A DNA stretch of 64,000 nucleotides from Marihabitans asiaticum (GCF_007828725.1 NZ_VIUW01000001.1:1-64000); one strand, 5' to 3'. Shown: positions 52,458-62,503, numbered from the stretch's first letter. Notes: generated by a model from the letters alone, not told the origin. Made by a program: numbers and translations.

Positions 52458-53057
52458 TCAGTCTGCGTAGCGGATCTCGACCCGCCGGTTCTTCTCCCGA
52501 CCGGCCGGGTTGTCCTTGCCACCCTGGCTGTTCGGCTCGACCGGGTCCTTCTCACCCTTGCCGGCCACGGTGAGGTCGAGGTCATCGCGGGACGCCGCGA
52601 TCGCGTCGGCCACGGCCTGGGCCCGCTGCTTGGACAGCGCCTGGTTCTCGCGGTCAGGGCCGACCGAGTCGGTGTGACCCTCGACCCGGACCTTCGCGCC
52701 GTCCGGGACGTCCTCCACCGCCTCTGCCACGGCGTCTTTGGCCCCGTCACCCAGATCGGCCTTACCGAAGTCGAAGAGGACGTCGGTATCGAGGCTGACG
52801 ACGGTATCCCCTCCATCGCTGGTCACCTCAGGCTCGAAGGGCTTGATGTCCGGGACCGAGACCGGGTCGATGTCCGGGACGTCGATCGATCGGATGTGGT
52901 CCTCGAGGTCCGCGTCGGTCACGCCGGGGAGGTTGTCGATGGAGAGCCAGTCCTCCGTGTCGGCCATCGCGGCAGTCGGTACGCCAACGGCCAGCGCGAG
53001 CACGGCGAGCCCGCCGACGACGACGTGGGTGTGGTGGCGCGAGCTCATCGCGCTCAC
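52458..53057 (-). CDS. OmpA-domain exported protein
   Basis: 199 residues. Signal peptide (HHTHVVVGGLAVLALAVGVPTAAMA). The C-terminal OmpA/MotB peptidoglycan-binding domain starts VLFDFGKADLGDGAKDAVAE and includes VEGHTDSVGPDRENQALSKQ, RAQAVADA and AGREKNRRVEIRYAD (conserved Asp and Arg for diaminopimelate). A GTG start at 53,057 overlaps the lipoprotein stop, and ATG 53,048 is the alternative. Actinobacteria lack Omp porins of this kind, so a cell-wall-binding role is likely. Confidence 0.87.
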   Translation of the reverse strand: MSAMSSRHHTHVVVGGLAVLALAVGVPTAAMADTEDWLSIDNLPGVTDADLEDHIRSIDVPDIDPVSVPDIKPFEPEVTSDGGDTVVSLDTDVLFDFGKADLGDGAKDAVAEAVEDVPDGAKVRVEGHTDSVGPDRENQALSKQRAQAVADAIAASRDDLDLTVAGKGEKDPVEPNSQGGKDNPAGREKNRRVEIRYAD

Positions 53058-53650
53058 TCCGGCATCGGGATGTCGTCGACGGTGGGTGCTCCCCGAGTCA
53101 TCTGCAGATTCATCGAGGTCACCCCGTCCCTCGGCAGCGGGAACGCGGTGAAGGCGTAGACCGGCTCTCCGAGCGGTGCCTTGGCGTTGTTCGAGCTCGT
53201 GAGGTCGGAGACGTTGCTGTACTTCTCTAGCTTGTCCATGTCGATGAAGACCGGCTCGAAGCTGGAGTATCCAAGCAGCCGGCTCATGGTCTTGGACTCG
53301 TTGCCGCGACCGTCCCCAGTGAGGCGGAAGGTCGCGAGCATGACGTTGTCGTCGCGACGCAGCTCGAGCAGCTCGATCTTCGTGGAGTCGATGTCGTCGT
53401 CTCCGCTCGGTCGAACGGTCACCTCGGCGATCGGCTTCGGCGGGTTCTCCAGATCGATCCCGGCCTGCTTGGCACCGCTCTCGTCACCGGTCACCGAACC
53501 GTCGGCGCTCTCACCCGCTGCGGACCCCTCGCTCGATGCGCTGCTCTCTTCACCCGAGCCGGTGGCGTCCTCGACGAGGGAGCATCCCCCGAGCAGAACG
53601 GTCGCGCCAGCCATCGCAGCCGCCGCTCGAACAGATATGGACTTCGTCAT
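53054..53650 (-). CDS. Lipoprotein of unknown function
   Basis: 198 residues. Signal peptide with lipobox ATVLLGGCSLVED, then a Ser/Glu/Gly linker and a compact domain (PIAEVTVRPSGDDDIDSTKI, LLELRRDDNVMLATFRLTGD, EPVFIDMDKLEKYSNVSDLT, VYAFTAFPLPRDGVTSMNLQ) that looks like a DUF4352-type or telluride-like beta fold, not recognised further. It forms an operon with the OmpA-domain gene (GTGA overlap). A 14-bp palindrome lies 84 nt upstream. Confidence 0.8.
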   Translation of the reverse strand: MTKSISVRAAAAMAGATVLLGGCSLVEDATGSGEESSASSEGSAAGESADGSVTGDESGAKQAGIDLENPPKPIAEVTVRPSGDDDIDSTKIELLELRRDDNVMLATFRLTGDGRGNESKTMSRLLGYSSFEPVFIDMDKLEKYSNVSDLTSSNNAKAPLGEPVYAFTAFPLPRDGVTSMNLQMTRGAPTVDDIPMPE

Positions 53651-53712
53651 CGTCAACCCCTGAGATCCTTGCTCGCCGGCCGGTGCCGTGCGCCTGTGGC
53701 CCAGGATAACGA

Positions 53713-53747
53713 GGACCGCTCGGGCAGCGCGATGGGGAGCACTCCCC
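53713..53747 (-). promoter_or_regulatory. Shared promoter module upstream of the lipoprotein-OmpA operon
   Basis: On the minus strand GGGGAGTGCTCCCC (53,734-53,747), then AT, 10 nt, then GAGCGGTCC (53,713-53,721). The same arrangement stands before the WXG100 genes at 63,536-63,572. A TTATCC about 4 nt after GAGCGGTCC may be the -10. Confidence 0.6.
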
Positions 53748-53762
53748 TGGCAGGGAACGGCG

Positions 53763-53793
53763 CAGGCCCCGCCGGAGTCATCCGACGGGGCCT
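53763..53793 (-). terminator. Terminator of the ribosomal-protein operon
   Basis: CAGGCCCCG and CGGGGCCTG, with inner GG/CC pairs around a loop, 22 nt after rplI. Confidence 0.75.
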
Positions 53794-53815
53794 GTGGGGG
53801 TGGTTGCCGACTCGC

Positions 53816-54262
53816 TCAGCCGGCGACGACCTCGAGCTGAACCGTGGCCTGGACCTCCGGGTGGAGGCGGACCAGAGCCGTCGCCGGGCCGGTCGACTTG
53901 ATCGGGTCGGGGATCTCGACCGTGCGGCGGTCGATCTGCAGGCCACCGTCGGCGGCGACCGCCTCGGCGATCTCCTTGCTTGTCACCGCACCGAAGAGGC
54001 GACCGGAGTCGCTGGCGTGGGCGCTGACCGAGTAAGTCTTCGCCTCGAGGTTGCCCTTGACCGACTGCGCCTCCTCGAGCGACTTCACGGCGCGCGCCTG
54101 ACGGCCGGCGGCGAGCGCGTCGACCTGCTTCTGCGCGCCCTTGGTCCACTGGGTGGCCAGGCCACGGCGGAAGAGGAAGTTGCGGGCGTAGCCCGGCTTG
54201 ACCTCGACGACGTCGCCGGGGGCACCGAGGTTGCTGACCTCGTGAGTGAGGATGACCTTCAT
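53816..54262 (-). CDS. rplI: 50S ribosomal protein L9
   Basis: 148 residues, standard length. [20 protein letters not shown] and [16 protein letters not shown] are the N-terminal signature, followed by the long connecting helix and the C-terminal rRNA-binding domain ([20 protein letters not shown]). Last gene of rpsF-ssb-rpsR-rplI. It binds 23S rRNA domain V. Confidence 0.98.
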   Translation of the reverse strand: MKVILTHEVSNLGAPGDVVEVKPGYARNFLFRRGLATQWTKGAQKQVDALAAGRQARAVKSLEEAQSVKGNLEAKTYSVSAHASDSGRLFGAVTSKEIAEAVAADGGLQIDRRTVEIPDPIKSTGPATALVRLHPEVQATVQLEVVAG

Positions 54263-54284
54263 CGCGTTCGTCTCCTTCTCTCGA

Positions 54285-54521
54285 TCAGCGGTTGGTGGAC
54301 GAGTACGGCAGCAGCGCCATCTCTCGGGCGTTCTTCACGGCCGTGGCGATGAGGCGCTGCTCCTGCACGGAGACGCCGGTCACGCGGCGGGCGCGGATCT
54401 TGCCGCGGTCGGAGATGAACTTGCGCAGCAGGGCCGCGTCCTTGTAGTCGATGTTCTCGACCTTCGCCGCCTTCAGCGGGTTGGCCTTCTTCTTGGGCTT
54501 GCGCACAACGGGCTTGGCCAT
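54285..54521 (-). CDS. rpsR: 30S ribosomal protein S18
   Basis: 78 residues. [20 protein letters not shown] and [19 protein letters not shown] are characteristic. No CxxC zinc motif is present at the N-terminus, so this is a zinc-independent type. 22 nt before rplI. Confidence 0.97.
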   Translation of the reverse strand: MAKPVVRKPKKKANPLKAAKVENIDYKDAALLRKFISDRGKIRARRVTGVSVQEQRLIATAVKNAREMALLPYSSTNR

Positions 54522-54610
54522 CGTGGTGCTCTCCTTGATCTAGGTGAGCCCGAGGTTGGTCCTCGGGATGGGTGGTGAATGAGGGATGTCGGGCCCCGGA
54601 CGGGGACCGA

Positions 54611-55204
54611 TCAGAAGGGGGGCTCGTCGTAGCTCGGCGCGTTGCCCCAGCCGCCCTGGCCGCCGGGCTGTCCGCCCTGACCGCCCTGGCCGCCGAAGCC
54701 GCCCTGGCCGCCCTGGCCGCCCTGGTTGCCGGCCGCCCACGGGTCGTCGGACTGGCCGCCGAAGCCGCCGCCTTGACTCTGGCCGCCCTGGCCACCGGAG
54801 CCGCCGCCCCAGGAGCCGCCGCCCTGGCCACCACCGCGCTGGGTCTTGGTGACCTTGGCCGTGGCGTACCGCAGCGACGGGCCGACCTCGTCGGCCTGCA
54901 TCTCCATGACGGAGCGGCGCTGGCCGGTCTCCTTGTCCTCCCACGAGCGGGAGACGAGCCGGCCCTGGACGACGACGCGCGCGCCCTTGGTCAGCGACTC
55001 CGCGACGTTCTCCGCCGCCTCGCGCCACACCGAGCAGCGCATGAAGAGGGTCTCCCCGTCCTTCCACTCGTTGGTCTGCCGGTCGAACGAGCGCGGCGTG
55101 CTCGCCACGGTGAAGTTCGCCACCGCAGCACCGTTGGGGGTGAAGCGCAGCTCGGGGTCGGCGGTGAGGTTGCCGATGATCGTGATGACGGTGTCGCCTG
55201 CCAT
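54611..55204 (-). CDS. ssb: Single-stranded DNA-binding protein
   Basis: 197 residues. OB-fold at residues 1-115 ([60 protein letters not shown]). A Gly/Gln-rich linker of about 75 residues follows, and the end DEPPF is the acidic tip that binds partner proteins. Length and linker are usual for actinobacterial SSB. Confidence 0.98.
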   Translation of the reverse strand: MAGDTVITIIGNLTADPELRFTPNGAAVANFTVASTPRSFDRQTNEWKDGETLFMRCSVWREAAENVAESLTKGARVVVQGRLVSRSWEDKETGQRRSVMEMQADEVGPSLRYATAKVTKTQRGGGQGGGSWGGGSGGQGGQSQGGGFGGQSDDPWAAGNQGGQGGQGGFGGQGGQGGQPGGQGGWGNAPSYDEPPF

Positions 55205-55286
55205 GTCCGGGTTCCTTCTCGATCGGTGATCGTGTCCGGGTCAGCGTGCCGGTAGCCACCGACAACGCCGTGCGTCGAGCCTGATC

Positions 55287-55574
55287 TCAGGCGTCGACGC
55301 GGAGGAGCTTGGTCCGCAGGACCTGCTCGTTGAGGCCGAGCTGACGGTCGAGCTCCTTGCTCGTGGCCGGCTCGCAGGTGATGGTCGCGACGGCGTAGAT
55401 GCCCTCGGGCTTCTTGTTGATCTCGTAGGCCAGACGGCGACGACCCCAGTGGTCGACCTCGTCCACGGTGCCGCCGTCCTTGGTGACGACGGTGAGGAAC
55501 TTGTCGAGGGTCGGAGCGATGTTCCGCTCGTCCAGCTCGGGGTCGAAGATGACCATGAGCTCGTACTGACGCAT
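55287..55574 (-). CDS. rpsF: 30S ribosomal protein S6
   Basis: 95 residues. [20 protein letters not shown] and [20 protein letters not shown] are typical. Strong AAGGAGG ribosome site. It leads the operon. The 7-bp hairpin GTCACGG / CCGTGAC at 55,606-55,624 overlaps the end of the upstream gene and may terminate it or belong to the S6 leader. Confidence 0.98.
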   Translation of the reverse strand: MRQYELMVIFDPELDERNIAPTLDKFLTVVTKDGGTVDEVDHWGRRRLAYEINKKPEGIYAVATITCEPATSKELDRQLGLNEQVLRTKLLRVDA

Positions 55575-55606
55575 GCTGATAACCCGCCTCCTTCGGTCTG
55601 AGTCGG

Positions 55607-57010
55607 TCACGGTCTCTCCGTGACAGGAGGGTTGATGCGGCGCTGCCCGGCAGCGGGCACAGGCGTGCTCGAAGCGGGCAACCGGTCCAGGGTAGCGGGC
55701 GCGGCGGCGGCCCCGGAAATCCTCGGTGTCGACGAGGAGCCGGAGACACCTCCTTCGCCCTCGACGGCCGTCTCCTCCGGCGTCGCCCACAGCGACCACA
55801 GCAGCAGACCCCAGGCCACGACCCGGGCGAGGATCACGACGGCGTACCACTGCGCCGGCAGGCCCTTGTCGGCGTCGGTGAGGCCGCCGATGTAGAGCCA
55901 CAGCGCGCTCGCGTGGACCGCCTCGACGGCGACCACCAGGAGGTGCGTGCGCCACGAGACGCCCGCGAGGATCGCCAGCGGCACCACCCACAGCGCGGCC
56001 TGCACCGGGGTCGCCTTGCCGGTGATCGCCAGCACCGGGACGACGACCGCAGCCAGCTGCGCCCACGACGGCACCCGGCCGGGGCGCCGGAGGAGAGCCA
56101 GGCCCAGGATCGCCGCGGCGAGCGCCCCCAGCGCCGTCAAGGTCGTCGTCGACCAGGCCGGCAGCGCGGAGCCCAGCAGCGCCGGGACGTGCCAGGGCGA
56201 GCCGTAGCCCGAGCCCATCGCCCACCACGCCCGCACCGGGGCGGTGACGAGCGAAGGGGTGAGCGCGAGCAGGACCGCGCCCGCGCCGGCGACCACGGCG
56301 AGGGCGGTCCCGAGCGCGCGCGCCAGCTCAGCCCTGCGCTCCCGCGCCAGCGCGGCCCCCACGAGCGCTAGCGCCACCCCCCACACCCAGGCGTGCCCGA
56401 GCATCGCCAGCCCGAGCAGCACCCCGGTCAGTCCGGCTCGCCGCGCCGACCAGGCCCACATCGACCACAGGACGAGGGCGACGACGAGCATGTCGGCGCT
56501 GAGCAGCGCGGCCACGACGTAGACCGGGCTGAGCGCTGCCTGGGTCGCGAGGTCGAGCCGGTCGGGGCGGGTCAGCCCGATCGCGACGACGCCGGACGCG
56601 ACGAGCGCGGCGACGATGACCGCCCACAGGGCGAGGTACCAGCGTGAGCTGTCCAGCCAGCCGCCATCGGGCACCAGCTCGGCGACGAGGGCCATCGCGC
56701 CGGAGAGCAGAGGAAGCTGCTCCAGGCCGAGGTCACCGGCGATCCAGCCGCCCAGGCCGCGGTCGAGCCCGGCGATCTGGTGCTGCGCGGGCAGGTCCGA
56801 GAAGCAGCCCCGCCAGAACTGCTCGTCGCCGTTCCACCCCTTCGCCACGCAGTGGCCCTGCCGCGCAACCGCGGCGACCATCGGCAGCGCGCTCAGCCCC
56901 GCGATGAGAGCGAGCAGGTGCGCGAGGCCGCCGGAGCGCGCCGACGCGTGCCGTCCGCGCACCCCGCCGATGACAGCGCTCACCCGCGCCGGCAGCACAT
57001 CCTGGGGCAC
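55607..57010 (-). CDS. GT87-like polytopic membrane protein
   Basis: 467 residues. About ten to twelve helices, with an extracytoplasmic loop ([20 protein letters not shown]) and [20 protein letters not shown]. The composition and position (between the penicillin-binding protein and rpsF, as with Rv0051 in M. tuberculosis) fit a GT87/DUF2029 polyprenol-phosphate mannosyltransferase-like protein. The C-terminal 50 residues are polar and low-complexity. GTG start, 5 nt after the penicillin-binding protein stop. Confidence 0.75.
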   Translation of the reverse strand: MPQDVLPARVSAVIGGVRGRHASARSGGLAHLLALIAGLSALPMVAAVARQGHCVAKGWNGDEQFWRGCFSDLPAQHQIAGLDRGLGGWIAGDLGLEQLPLLSGAMALVAELVPDGGWLDSSRWYLALWAVIVAALVASGVVAIGLTRPDRLDLATQAALSPVYVVAALLSADMLVVALVLWSMWAWSARRAGLTGVLLGLAMLGHAWVWGVALALVGAALARERRAELARALGTALAVVAGAGAVLLALTPSLVTAPVRAWWAMGSGYGSPWHVPALLGSALPAWSTTTLTALGALAAAILGLALLRRPGRVPSWAQLAAVVVPVLAITGKATPVQAALWVVPLAILAGVSWRTHLLVVAVEAVHASALWLYIGGLTDADKGLPAQWYAVVILARVVAWGLLLWSLWATPEETAVEGEGGVSGSSSTPRISGAAAAPATLDRLPASSTPVPAAGQRRINPPVTERP

Positions 57011-57015
57011 CGACG

Positions 57016-59367
57016 TCAGCCGCCCCCGGAGCCCGTGGCCGGCTCAGAGGTCCGGCTTGGGCTGGGTGTCGACGGCTTCGGTGGCGACGGCGAAGGGGGC
57101 GGCGTCGACGTCGGTGGTGGCGTCGAGGACGACGGCGGCGGGGTGGAGGAGCTTGACGGCTTCGGTGTCGTGGTCGACGACGGCGACTCCTTCGTCGTGC
57201 TGCTCGACGAGGACTCCTTCGTGGTCGAGCTGGACGAGGTGCTCGACGAGCTCTTCGACGAGGTGCTTGAGGACGACTTCTGCGTGGTCGTCGGCTGCGG
57301 CGCTTGGGTGGTCGAGGGCGGTGGGGGCGGCGCCGGGGGCTGGTAGGTCGGCGGCGTGCTGCTCGACTGCGGCCGGTACTGGACGTTGCCCGGGGGCGGC
57401 AGCTGCTCGACCTTCTTGCCCTCGAGGGCGCCGATCATGAACTGCGTCCAGATCTGGGCGGGCAGGGTGCCGCCGGTGATCTCGGAGTACTGACCGATGC
57501 CGACGAGCTGGTTCTTCTCCTGCAGCGAGCCGTCACCCTTGTAGATCCCGACCGCCGTGGACAGCTGGCCGGGCGTGAATCCGGTGAACCACGCAGCGTA
57601 GTTGTCCGACGTGGTCCCGGTCTTGCCGGCGAGCGGTCGGCCGAGGTTCGCCGCAGTCGGGTAGGCGGTGCCGCCGGCGGTCCCGACCTGGCTCATCGCC
57701 TGGATCGCGTCGCGGGCGACGTCCTGGGGGAAGGCCTTGCGGACGTCCTTCTTCACCGTGTAGTCGATCTTGTACTCGCCCTCACCCTTGACCGAGTGGA
57801 TGAAGTACGGGGTGGACCGGTTGCCCTGCGCGGCGATCGTCGCGTAGGCGTTGGCCATGTCGAGGACCCGGACCGCGTCGGTGCCGAAGACGCTGCTCGG
57901 GGCGGTGCTCAGGTCGACCTCCTCGGTGCCGTTGAACCCGCGCACCCCTGCGGCCTTCGCCGCCTCGGCGCTCGCCTTGGGGGTCACCGCGAGGTTGAGC
58001 TGGGCGTAGTAGGTGTTGATCGACTTCTGCGTCGCTGTGCGCATGTTTACCGGCCCGTAGCTGGTGTTGTTGTAGTTGACCACGCCCCCGGCCTTCTGGA
58101 TCGCGGTCGCATCGGGCTGGTCGTAGACGAAGGCCTTGTTGTAGTACGGGCTGGCGCCGGAGTAGACCGTCGACAGCGGGATGCCCTTGTCCAGCGCCGC
58201 GATCATCGTGAAGGGCTTCATCGTCGAGCCGGCCTGCATCTTGCCGTCGATGGCGTCGTTGAAGTAGCTGCTCTCGCCGAACTTCGCCCCGCCGTACATC
58301 GCGCGGACCGCGCCGTCGCCGGGGGCGATGGACACCAGCCCGATGTGCAGGTCCTTGGCCTTCTCCCCTTCCGGGCGCAGGTTCTCCACCGCCGTGGACG
58401 AGGCCTTCTGGGCCTGCTTGTCGATCGTCGTGACGATCTTGAACCCGCCCTTGGCGATCTGCGCGTCGCTGAGCTTGAGCTTGCCGCGCAGCTCGTCCCG
58501 GACCTCTTCGGTGATGAAGCCAATCTCGTCGCTGCGTCCCCGCTTCTCGTTGATCTTCACCGTGTCCGGGAAGGCCGCCTTCTCCCGCTCCTCTGCGGTG
58601 AGCCAGCCCTGCTCGGCCATGGCGTCGACGACGTACTCCCACCGGCCCTGGGCCAGCTCCTTCTGCTCCTCGCCGAGCCGCGGGTCGTAGAGCGAGGGCC
58701 CGCGGATGACCGAGGCGAGGAACGCCCCTTCGCTCGGGGTGAGCTTGCTGACGTCCTTGCCGAAGTAGGCCTTGGACGCCGACTGGATGCCGTCGGCGTT
58801 GCGCCCGAAGTAGATCGTGTTGAGGTAGTCCTGGAGGATCTCGTCCTTGCTCAGCTCGTTGTCGATCTTGACCGAGATGAGCAGCTCCTTGGCCTTGCGG
58901 GTCAGGGTCCGCTCGGGGGTGAGGTAGAAATTCTTGACGTACTGCTGGGTGATCGTCGAGCCACCCTGCTGCTCACCACCTCGGATCGCGACCCACACCG
59001 CGCGGGCGATCCCCTTCGGCGAGATCCCCTCGTTCTCGTAGAAGCTGCGGTCCTCGGCGGCAAGGAAGGCCTGGCGCACGTGCTCGGGCACCTTGTCGAT
59101 GGAGACCACCTCGCGGTTGACCTCGGCGATGCGGTCCATCTCGGTCTTGCCGTCGGCGTAGTAGAGGATCGAGGTCTGCTGCGTCGCCCGCTCGTTCGGC
59201 TCCGGGATGTCGGTGGTGGCGTAGGCGATGCCCAGCGCGGCCAGACCGGTGACGACGAGGGCCAGCAGGGCCAGGCCGAGCCACCGGAGGAATCCCCTGC
59301 GACGCGAGGTCTTGCGGCGTCGCGTGCGCGTGGTGCGCGCGTCACCGCGGCTGAAAGATGAGGGCAT
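57016..59367 (-). CDS. Bifunctional penicillin-binding protein (class A)
   Basis: 783 residues. Cytoplasmic Arg-rich start, one helix (WLGLALLALVVTGLAALGIA), glycosyltransferase GT51 (AFLAAEDRSFYENEGISPKG, QGGSTITQQYVKNFYLTPER), then the transpeptidase with the active-site motifs MQAGSTMKPFTM (SxxK), QKSINTYY (SxN) and LAGKTGTTSDNYAAWFTG (KTG). The last 140 residues are Ser/Thr/Pro-rich, wall-spanning. It polymerises and crosslinks peptidoglycan. The PonA-type gene position agrees with mycobacteria. Confidence 0.96.
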   Translation of the reverse strand: MPSSFSRGDARTTRTRRRKTSRRRGFLRWLGLALLALVVTGLAALGIAYATTDIPEPNERATQQTSILYYADGKTEMDRIAEVNREVVSIDKVPEHVRQAFLAAEDRSFYENEGISPKGIARAVWVAIRGGEQQGGSTITQQYVKNFYLTPERTLTRKAKELLISVKIDNELSKDEILQDYLNTIYFGRNADGIQSASKAYFGKDVSKLTPSEGAFLASVIRGPSLYDPRLGEEQKELAQGRWEYVVDAMAEQGWLTAEEREKAAFPDTVKINEKRGRSDEIGFITEEVRDELRGKLKLSDAQIAKGGFKIVTTIDKQAQKASSTAVENLRPEGEKAKDLHIGLVSIAPGDGAVRAMYGGAKFGESSYFNDAIDGKMQAGSTMKPFTMIAALDKGIPLSTVYSGASPYYNKAFVYDQPDATAIQKAGGVVNYNNTSYGPVNMRTATQKSINTYYAQLNLAVTPKASAEAAKAAGVRGFNGTEEVDLSTAPSSVFGTDAVRVLDMANAYATIAAQGNRSTPYFIHSVKGEGEYKIDYTVKKDVRKAFPQDVARDAIQAMSQVGTAGGTAYPTAANLGRPLAGKTGTTSDNYAAWFTGFTPGQLSTAVGIYKGDGSLQEKNQLVGIGQYSEITGGTLPAQIWTQFMIGALEGKKVEQLPPPGNVQYRPQSSSTPPTYQPPAPPPPPSTTQAPQPTTTQKSSSSTSSKSSSSTSSSSTTKESSSSSTTKESPSSTTTPKPSSSSTPPPSSSTPPPTSTPPPSPSPPKPSTPSPSRTSEPATGSGGG

Positions 59368-59472
59368 TGCAGAGACTTCCTATGGATCGGGGTGCCATGA
59401 CGGCTCGTACCAGTATGACCCTTCGGCCTGGACGCGGGCCGAGGTCGAGCGTCGCGCGAAGGGGGTGAGGGC

Positions 59473-60343
59473 CTACCAGCGGACCCGCCCGCTCGACGCG
59501 ACGACGACATCCGCGCGACGAACCTGGACCTCGATCACCGGGTCGAGCGTGGGGTCGGCGACGCACCCGGTCGGGACGGTGCTCGGGTCCACGCCCAGCT
59601 CGACCGCTGACGTGCGAGACATCACGAGCACTCCGAGGACGGCGACCTCGCAGCGGACGTCGTAGGACCCCGGCTCGAGACCCTCGATGACCGCGTCGAC
59701 CTCGTAGCAGGACCTGAGGAGATCACCGCACACCACGCCGCCACCGACCTGCTGGCCCTGGACGACCGTGACCTGCGGGGCGGCCGGCGGGCTCGGTGAG
59801 CTCGTCGGGGGCGGGGTCGTCGTGGAGGGCGAGGTAGACGTCGGGGTGGGCCTCGCCGGGGGAGGAGGGGTCGCGGTGGACGATGACGGGACGGTCGCGT
59901 CGCCGCTCGGTGACGTGCTCGTCGTGGTACGGCTGGTCGAGGTGGACCCGCTCGACGGGGCGGACCAGGACGACACAGGGGACCGGGGCGAAGGGGGCGA
60001 GCTGGGCGGCTCGGGGCGGCTCGGGCTCGTCGTCGACGACGGCGACCGCCACCACGGCCGCCGCGGCAAGGCCGACCAGGCCCAGTCCGCCGATCACCGC
60101 GCCGCTCCCGAGCCCCCCGGAGGTGCCTGACACCCCAGCGGAGTGCGCAGCACCCTGGCTTGCCGACCCGTCGGACGCAGCGCTGGCGGAGGATGCAGAT
60201 CCAGCGCCCACGCTCGCTACCCAGGCCTCCGCGTCGAAGGAGACCTCATCGGCCCGCTCCGCCAGGTCCAGCGGTCCCTGGCACAGCCCTGTGACCTGGT
60301 GATTCACCGATCCGCTGAGTGTCGATCTATCGTGCCGATACAT
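59473..60343 (-). pseudogene. Ser/Thr/Pro-rich membrane-anchored protein, frameshifted
   Basis: From ATG 60,343 the frame gives a cytoplasmic N-terminus (SVNHQVTGLCQGPLDLAERA), an Ala/Ser stretch and one helix (VIGGLGLVGLAAAAVVAVAV), then loses sense after about 60,000-60,030. Another frame from there reads a Ser/Thr/Pro linker and a C-terminal domain (PQVTVVQGQQVGGGVVCGDL, YEVDAVIEGLEPGSYDVRCE, VIEVQVRRADVVVASSG) to stop 59,473. One gene split by a single frameshift in a C-rich stretch is the simplest reading. The role is unknown. It is divergent from padR. Confidence 0.6.
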
Positions 60344-60351
60344 CTGTTGTA
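60339..60351. promoter_or_regulatory. TACA-N5-TGTA inverted repeat between divergent genes
   Basis: TACATCTGTTGTA overlaps the start codon of the frameshifted gene and lies 77 nt from padR. It may be the PadR operator, though it differs from the ATGT-N8-ACAT form. Confidence 0.35.
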
Positions 60352-60427
60352 CTGTCTGTCGTTCCCCGACTCGTCACCGTGACGACGCGGTGAGCGTGAT
60401 CGGACCAGACGACCGTGAGGAGAGGCA

Positions 60428-61009
60428 GTGGTGGCACGACGGCGACAGCTGCTCGACTTCGCCGTCCTCGGCCTGCTGCACGAGTCCCCGATGCACGGCT
60501 ACGAGCTGCGGCGTCGGCTCAACGCGGCGCTGGGCGCCTTCCGGGCGCTGTCGTTCGGCACGCTCTACCCCTGCCTGAAGGACCTTCTCGCCAACGAATG
60601 GATCGTCGAGGACGCGAGTGCGCCGGCACCGGCGGGCCGCCGTCCGAGGATCACCTACGCGATCACCGACGCCGGGCGAAGGGAGTTCGACAGCCGCGCT
60701 CGCCTCGCCGACCCGGCCGCCTGGGACGACGACGGCTTCGACGTGCGGGTGGCCTTCTTCTCGCGCACCGACCGGGACGTGCGCCTGCGGATCCTCGAAG
60801 GCCGCCGGTCCCGCCTCGAGGAGCGTCTGCAGACCATGCGGGAGGCCTCCCTTCGCTCTCGCGAGCGCATGGACTCTTGGACCGCGGCCCTTCAACGGCA
60901 CGGCGAGGAGGCCACGGAGCGGGAGGTGCGCTGGCTCACCGAGCTGATCGACGCGGAGCACCGCCCGCCGGGCCCACCACCGCCGACCGACGGAGCAAGC
61001 CAGCACTGA
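60428..61009 (+). CDS. PadR-family transcriptional regulator
   Basis: 193 residues. The winged helix is [20 protein letters not shown] with [20 protein letters not shown] and [21 protein letters not shown] long C-terminal coiled coil ([20 protein letters not shown]) makes the dimer, with an extended tail. Start GTG 60,428 with GAGGAGAGG upstream (a second GTG follows). The adjacent ino1 is a plausible target, as PadR sits next to ino1 in mycobacteria. Confidence 0.9.
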   Translation: MVARRRQLLDFAVLGLLHESPMHGYELRRRLNAALGAFRALSFGTLYPCLKDLLANEWIVEDASAPAPAGRRPRITYAITDAGRREFDSRARLADPAAWDDDGFDVRVAFFSRTDRDVRLRILEGRRSRLEERLQTMREASLRSRERMDSWTAALQRHGEEATEREVRWLTELIDAEHRPPGPPPPTDGASQH

Positions 61010-61071
61010 CCCCCTTCGCCCCTCCCGTCCCTCATCACCTCAGCAGAACCCGTTCACACAAGGAGCACCTC

Positions 61072-62163
61072 ATGAGTTCGATCCGCGTCGCCATCGTCGG
61101 CGTAGGCAACTGCGCCAGCTCGCTGGTCCAGGGCGTCGAGTACTACAAGGACGCGGCCGCCGACGCCTCGGTCCCCGGCCTGATGCACGTCCAGTTCGGC
61201 GAGTACCACGTGAGCGACGTTGAGTTCGTCGCCGCCTTCGACGTCGACGACAAGAAGGTCGGCAAGGATCTCTCCGAGGCGATCAACGCCAGCGAGAACA
61301 ACACGATCACCATCGCCGAGGTACCGACCTCGGGCGTCGAGGTCCAGCGTGGTCCGACCCTGGACGGGATCGGCAAGTACTACGCGATGACGATCGACGA
61401 GTCCCCGGCCGAGCCGGTCGACGTCGTCCAGGCGCTCCAGGACGCGCAGGTCGACGTGCTCGTCTCCTACCTGCCGGTGGGCTCTGAGGAGGCCGACAAG
61501 TTCTACGCGCAGTGCGCGATCGACGCCGGTGTCGCCTTCGTCAACGCGCTGCCGGTCTTCATCGCCTCGGACCCGGTGTGGGCGAAGAAGTTCGAGGACG
61601 CGGGCGTGCCGATCATCGGTGACGACATCAAGAGCCAGGTCGGGGCGACGATCACCCACCGGGTCATGGCCAAGCTCTTCGAGCAGCGCGGGGTGGTCCT
61701 GGACCGGACCTACCAGCTCAACGTCGGCGGCAACATGGACTTCAAGAACATGCTCGAGCGCGAGCGGCTGGAGTCCAAGAAGGTCTCCAAGACCCAGGCG
61801 GTGACCTCCAACCTCGAGGGCCCCCTCTCGGGCAAGAAGGACGACCGCAACGTCCACATCGGCCCGTCCGACTACGTCGCCTGGCTCGACGACCGCAAGT
61901 GGGCCTACGTCCGCCTCGAGGGTCGCGCCTTCGGTGACGTCCCGCTGAACCTCGAGTACAAGCTCGAGGTGTGGGACTCCCCCAACTCCGCGGGCATCAT
62001 CATCGACGCGATCCGGGCGGCGAAGATCGCCAAGGACCGCGGCATCGGCGGCGCCCTGCTGTCCGCGAGCAGCTACCTCATGAAGTCCCCGCCGGAGCAG
62101 CGTGAGGACACCGAGGGCCGGGCGAAGCTCGAGGCCTTCATCGCCGGCACCGAGGAGCGCTGA
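61072..62163 (+). CDS. ino1: Inositol-3-phosphate synthase
   Basis: 363 residues, normal for the actinobacterial short form. [20 protein letters not shown] is the NAD-binding start. [60 protein letters not shown] and [20 protein letters not shown] are family signatures. It converts glucose 6-phosphate to myo-inositol 1-phosphate for mycothiol and phosphatidylinositol. Ribosome site AAGGAG. It follows padR by 62 nt. Confidence 0.97.
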   Translation: MSSIRVAIVGVGNCASSLVQGVEYYKDAAADASVPGLMHVQFGEYHVSDVEFVAAFDVDDKKVGKDLSEAINASENNTITIAEVPTSGVEVQRGPTLDGIGKYYAMTIDESPAEPVDVVQALQDAQVDVLVSYLPVGSEEADKFYAQCAIDAGVAFVNALPVFIASDPVWAKKFEDAGVPIIGDDIKSQVGATITHRVMAKLFEQRGVVLDRTYQLNVGGNMDFKNMLERERLESKKVSKTQAVTSNLEGPLSGKKDDRNVHIGPSDYVAWLDDRKWAYVRLEGRAFGDVPLNLEYKLEVWDSPNSAGIIIDAIRAAKIAKDRGIGGALLSASSYLMKSPPEQREDTEGRAKLEAFIAGTEER

Positions 62164-62432
62164 GAGCGCAGCGGAGGAGCGTGGTCGGTGAGGTACGAGC
62201 CGCCCGCGCGGCGGAGCGAGCACGAGGCGATCCTTATCGAGCAGGAGCGCTGAGAGCGCAGCGGAGGAGCGTGGTCGGTGAGGTACGAGCCGCCCGCGCG
62301 GCGGAGCGAGCACGAGGCGCTGCTCATCGAGCAGGAGCGCTGAGAGCGCAGCGGAGGAGCGTGGTCGCGAGGTACGAGCCGCCCGCGCGGTGGAGCGAGC
62401 ACGAGGCGCTGCTCATCGAGCAGGAGCGCTGA
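62155..62432 (+). repeat. Three tandem 90/90/89-bp units carrying a small ORF each
   Basis: The junction GAGCGCTGAGAGCGCAGCGG recurs at 62,155, 62,245 and 62,335, with a partial GAGCGCTGA at 62,424. Each unit has GGAGGA and, 8 nt later in units 1 and 2, a GTG opening 21 codons (62,188-62,253 and 62,278-62,343). Their product reads V, then RYEPPARRSEHEA and a Leu/Ile-rich end LIEQER. Unit 3 lost one base and reads from GTG 62,361 to the same end at 62,432 (23 codons). Unit 1 begins in the last codons of ino1. The rest of 62,433-62,503 shows nothing. Confidence 0.9.
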
Positions 62433-62503
62433 GCCCGCACACCCCCTTTCGCGGCGCGAGGCCTCGAGGGGAGCCGCCCCGACGGCGCCGTACCCTGTGT
62501 GGC

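Noticed and set aside
52421-52816. N-terminal extension of the gamma-glutamyltransferase
   Set aside because: The extra 132 codons overlap the OmpA-domain gene on the same strand and show no family similarity.
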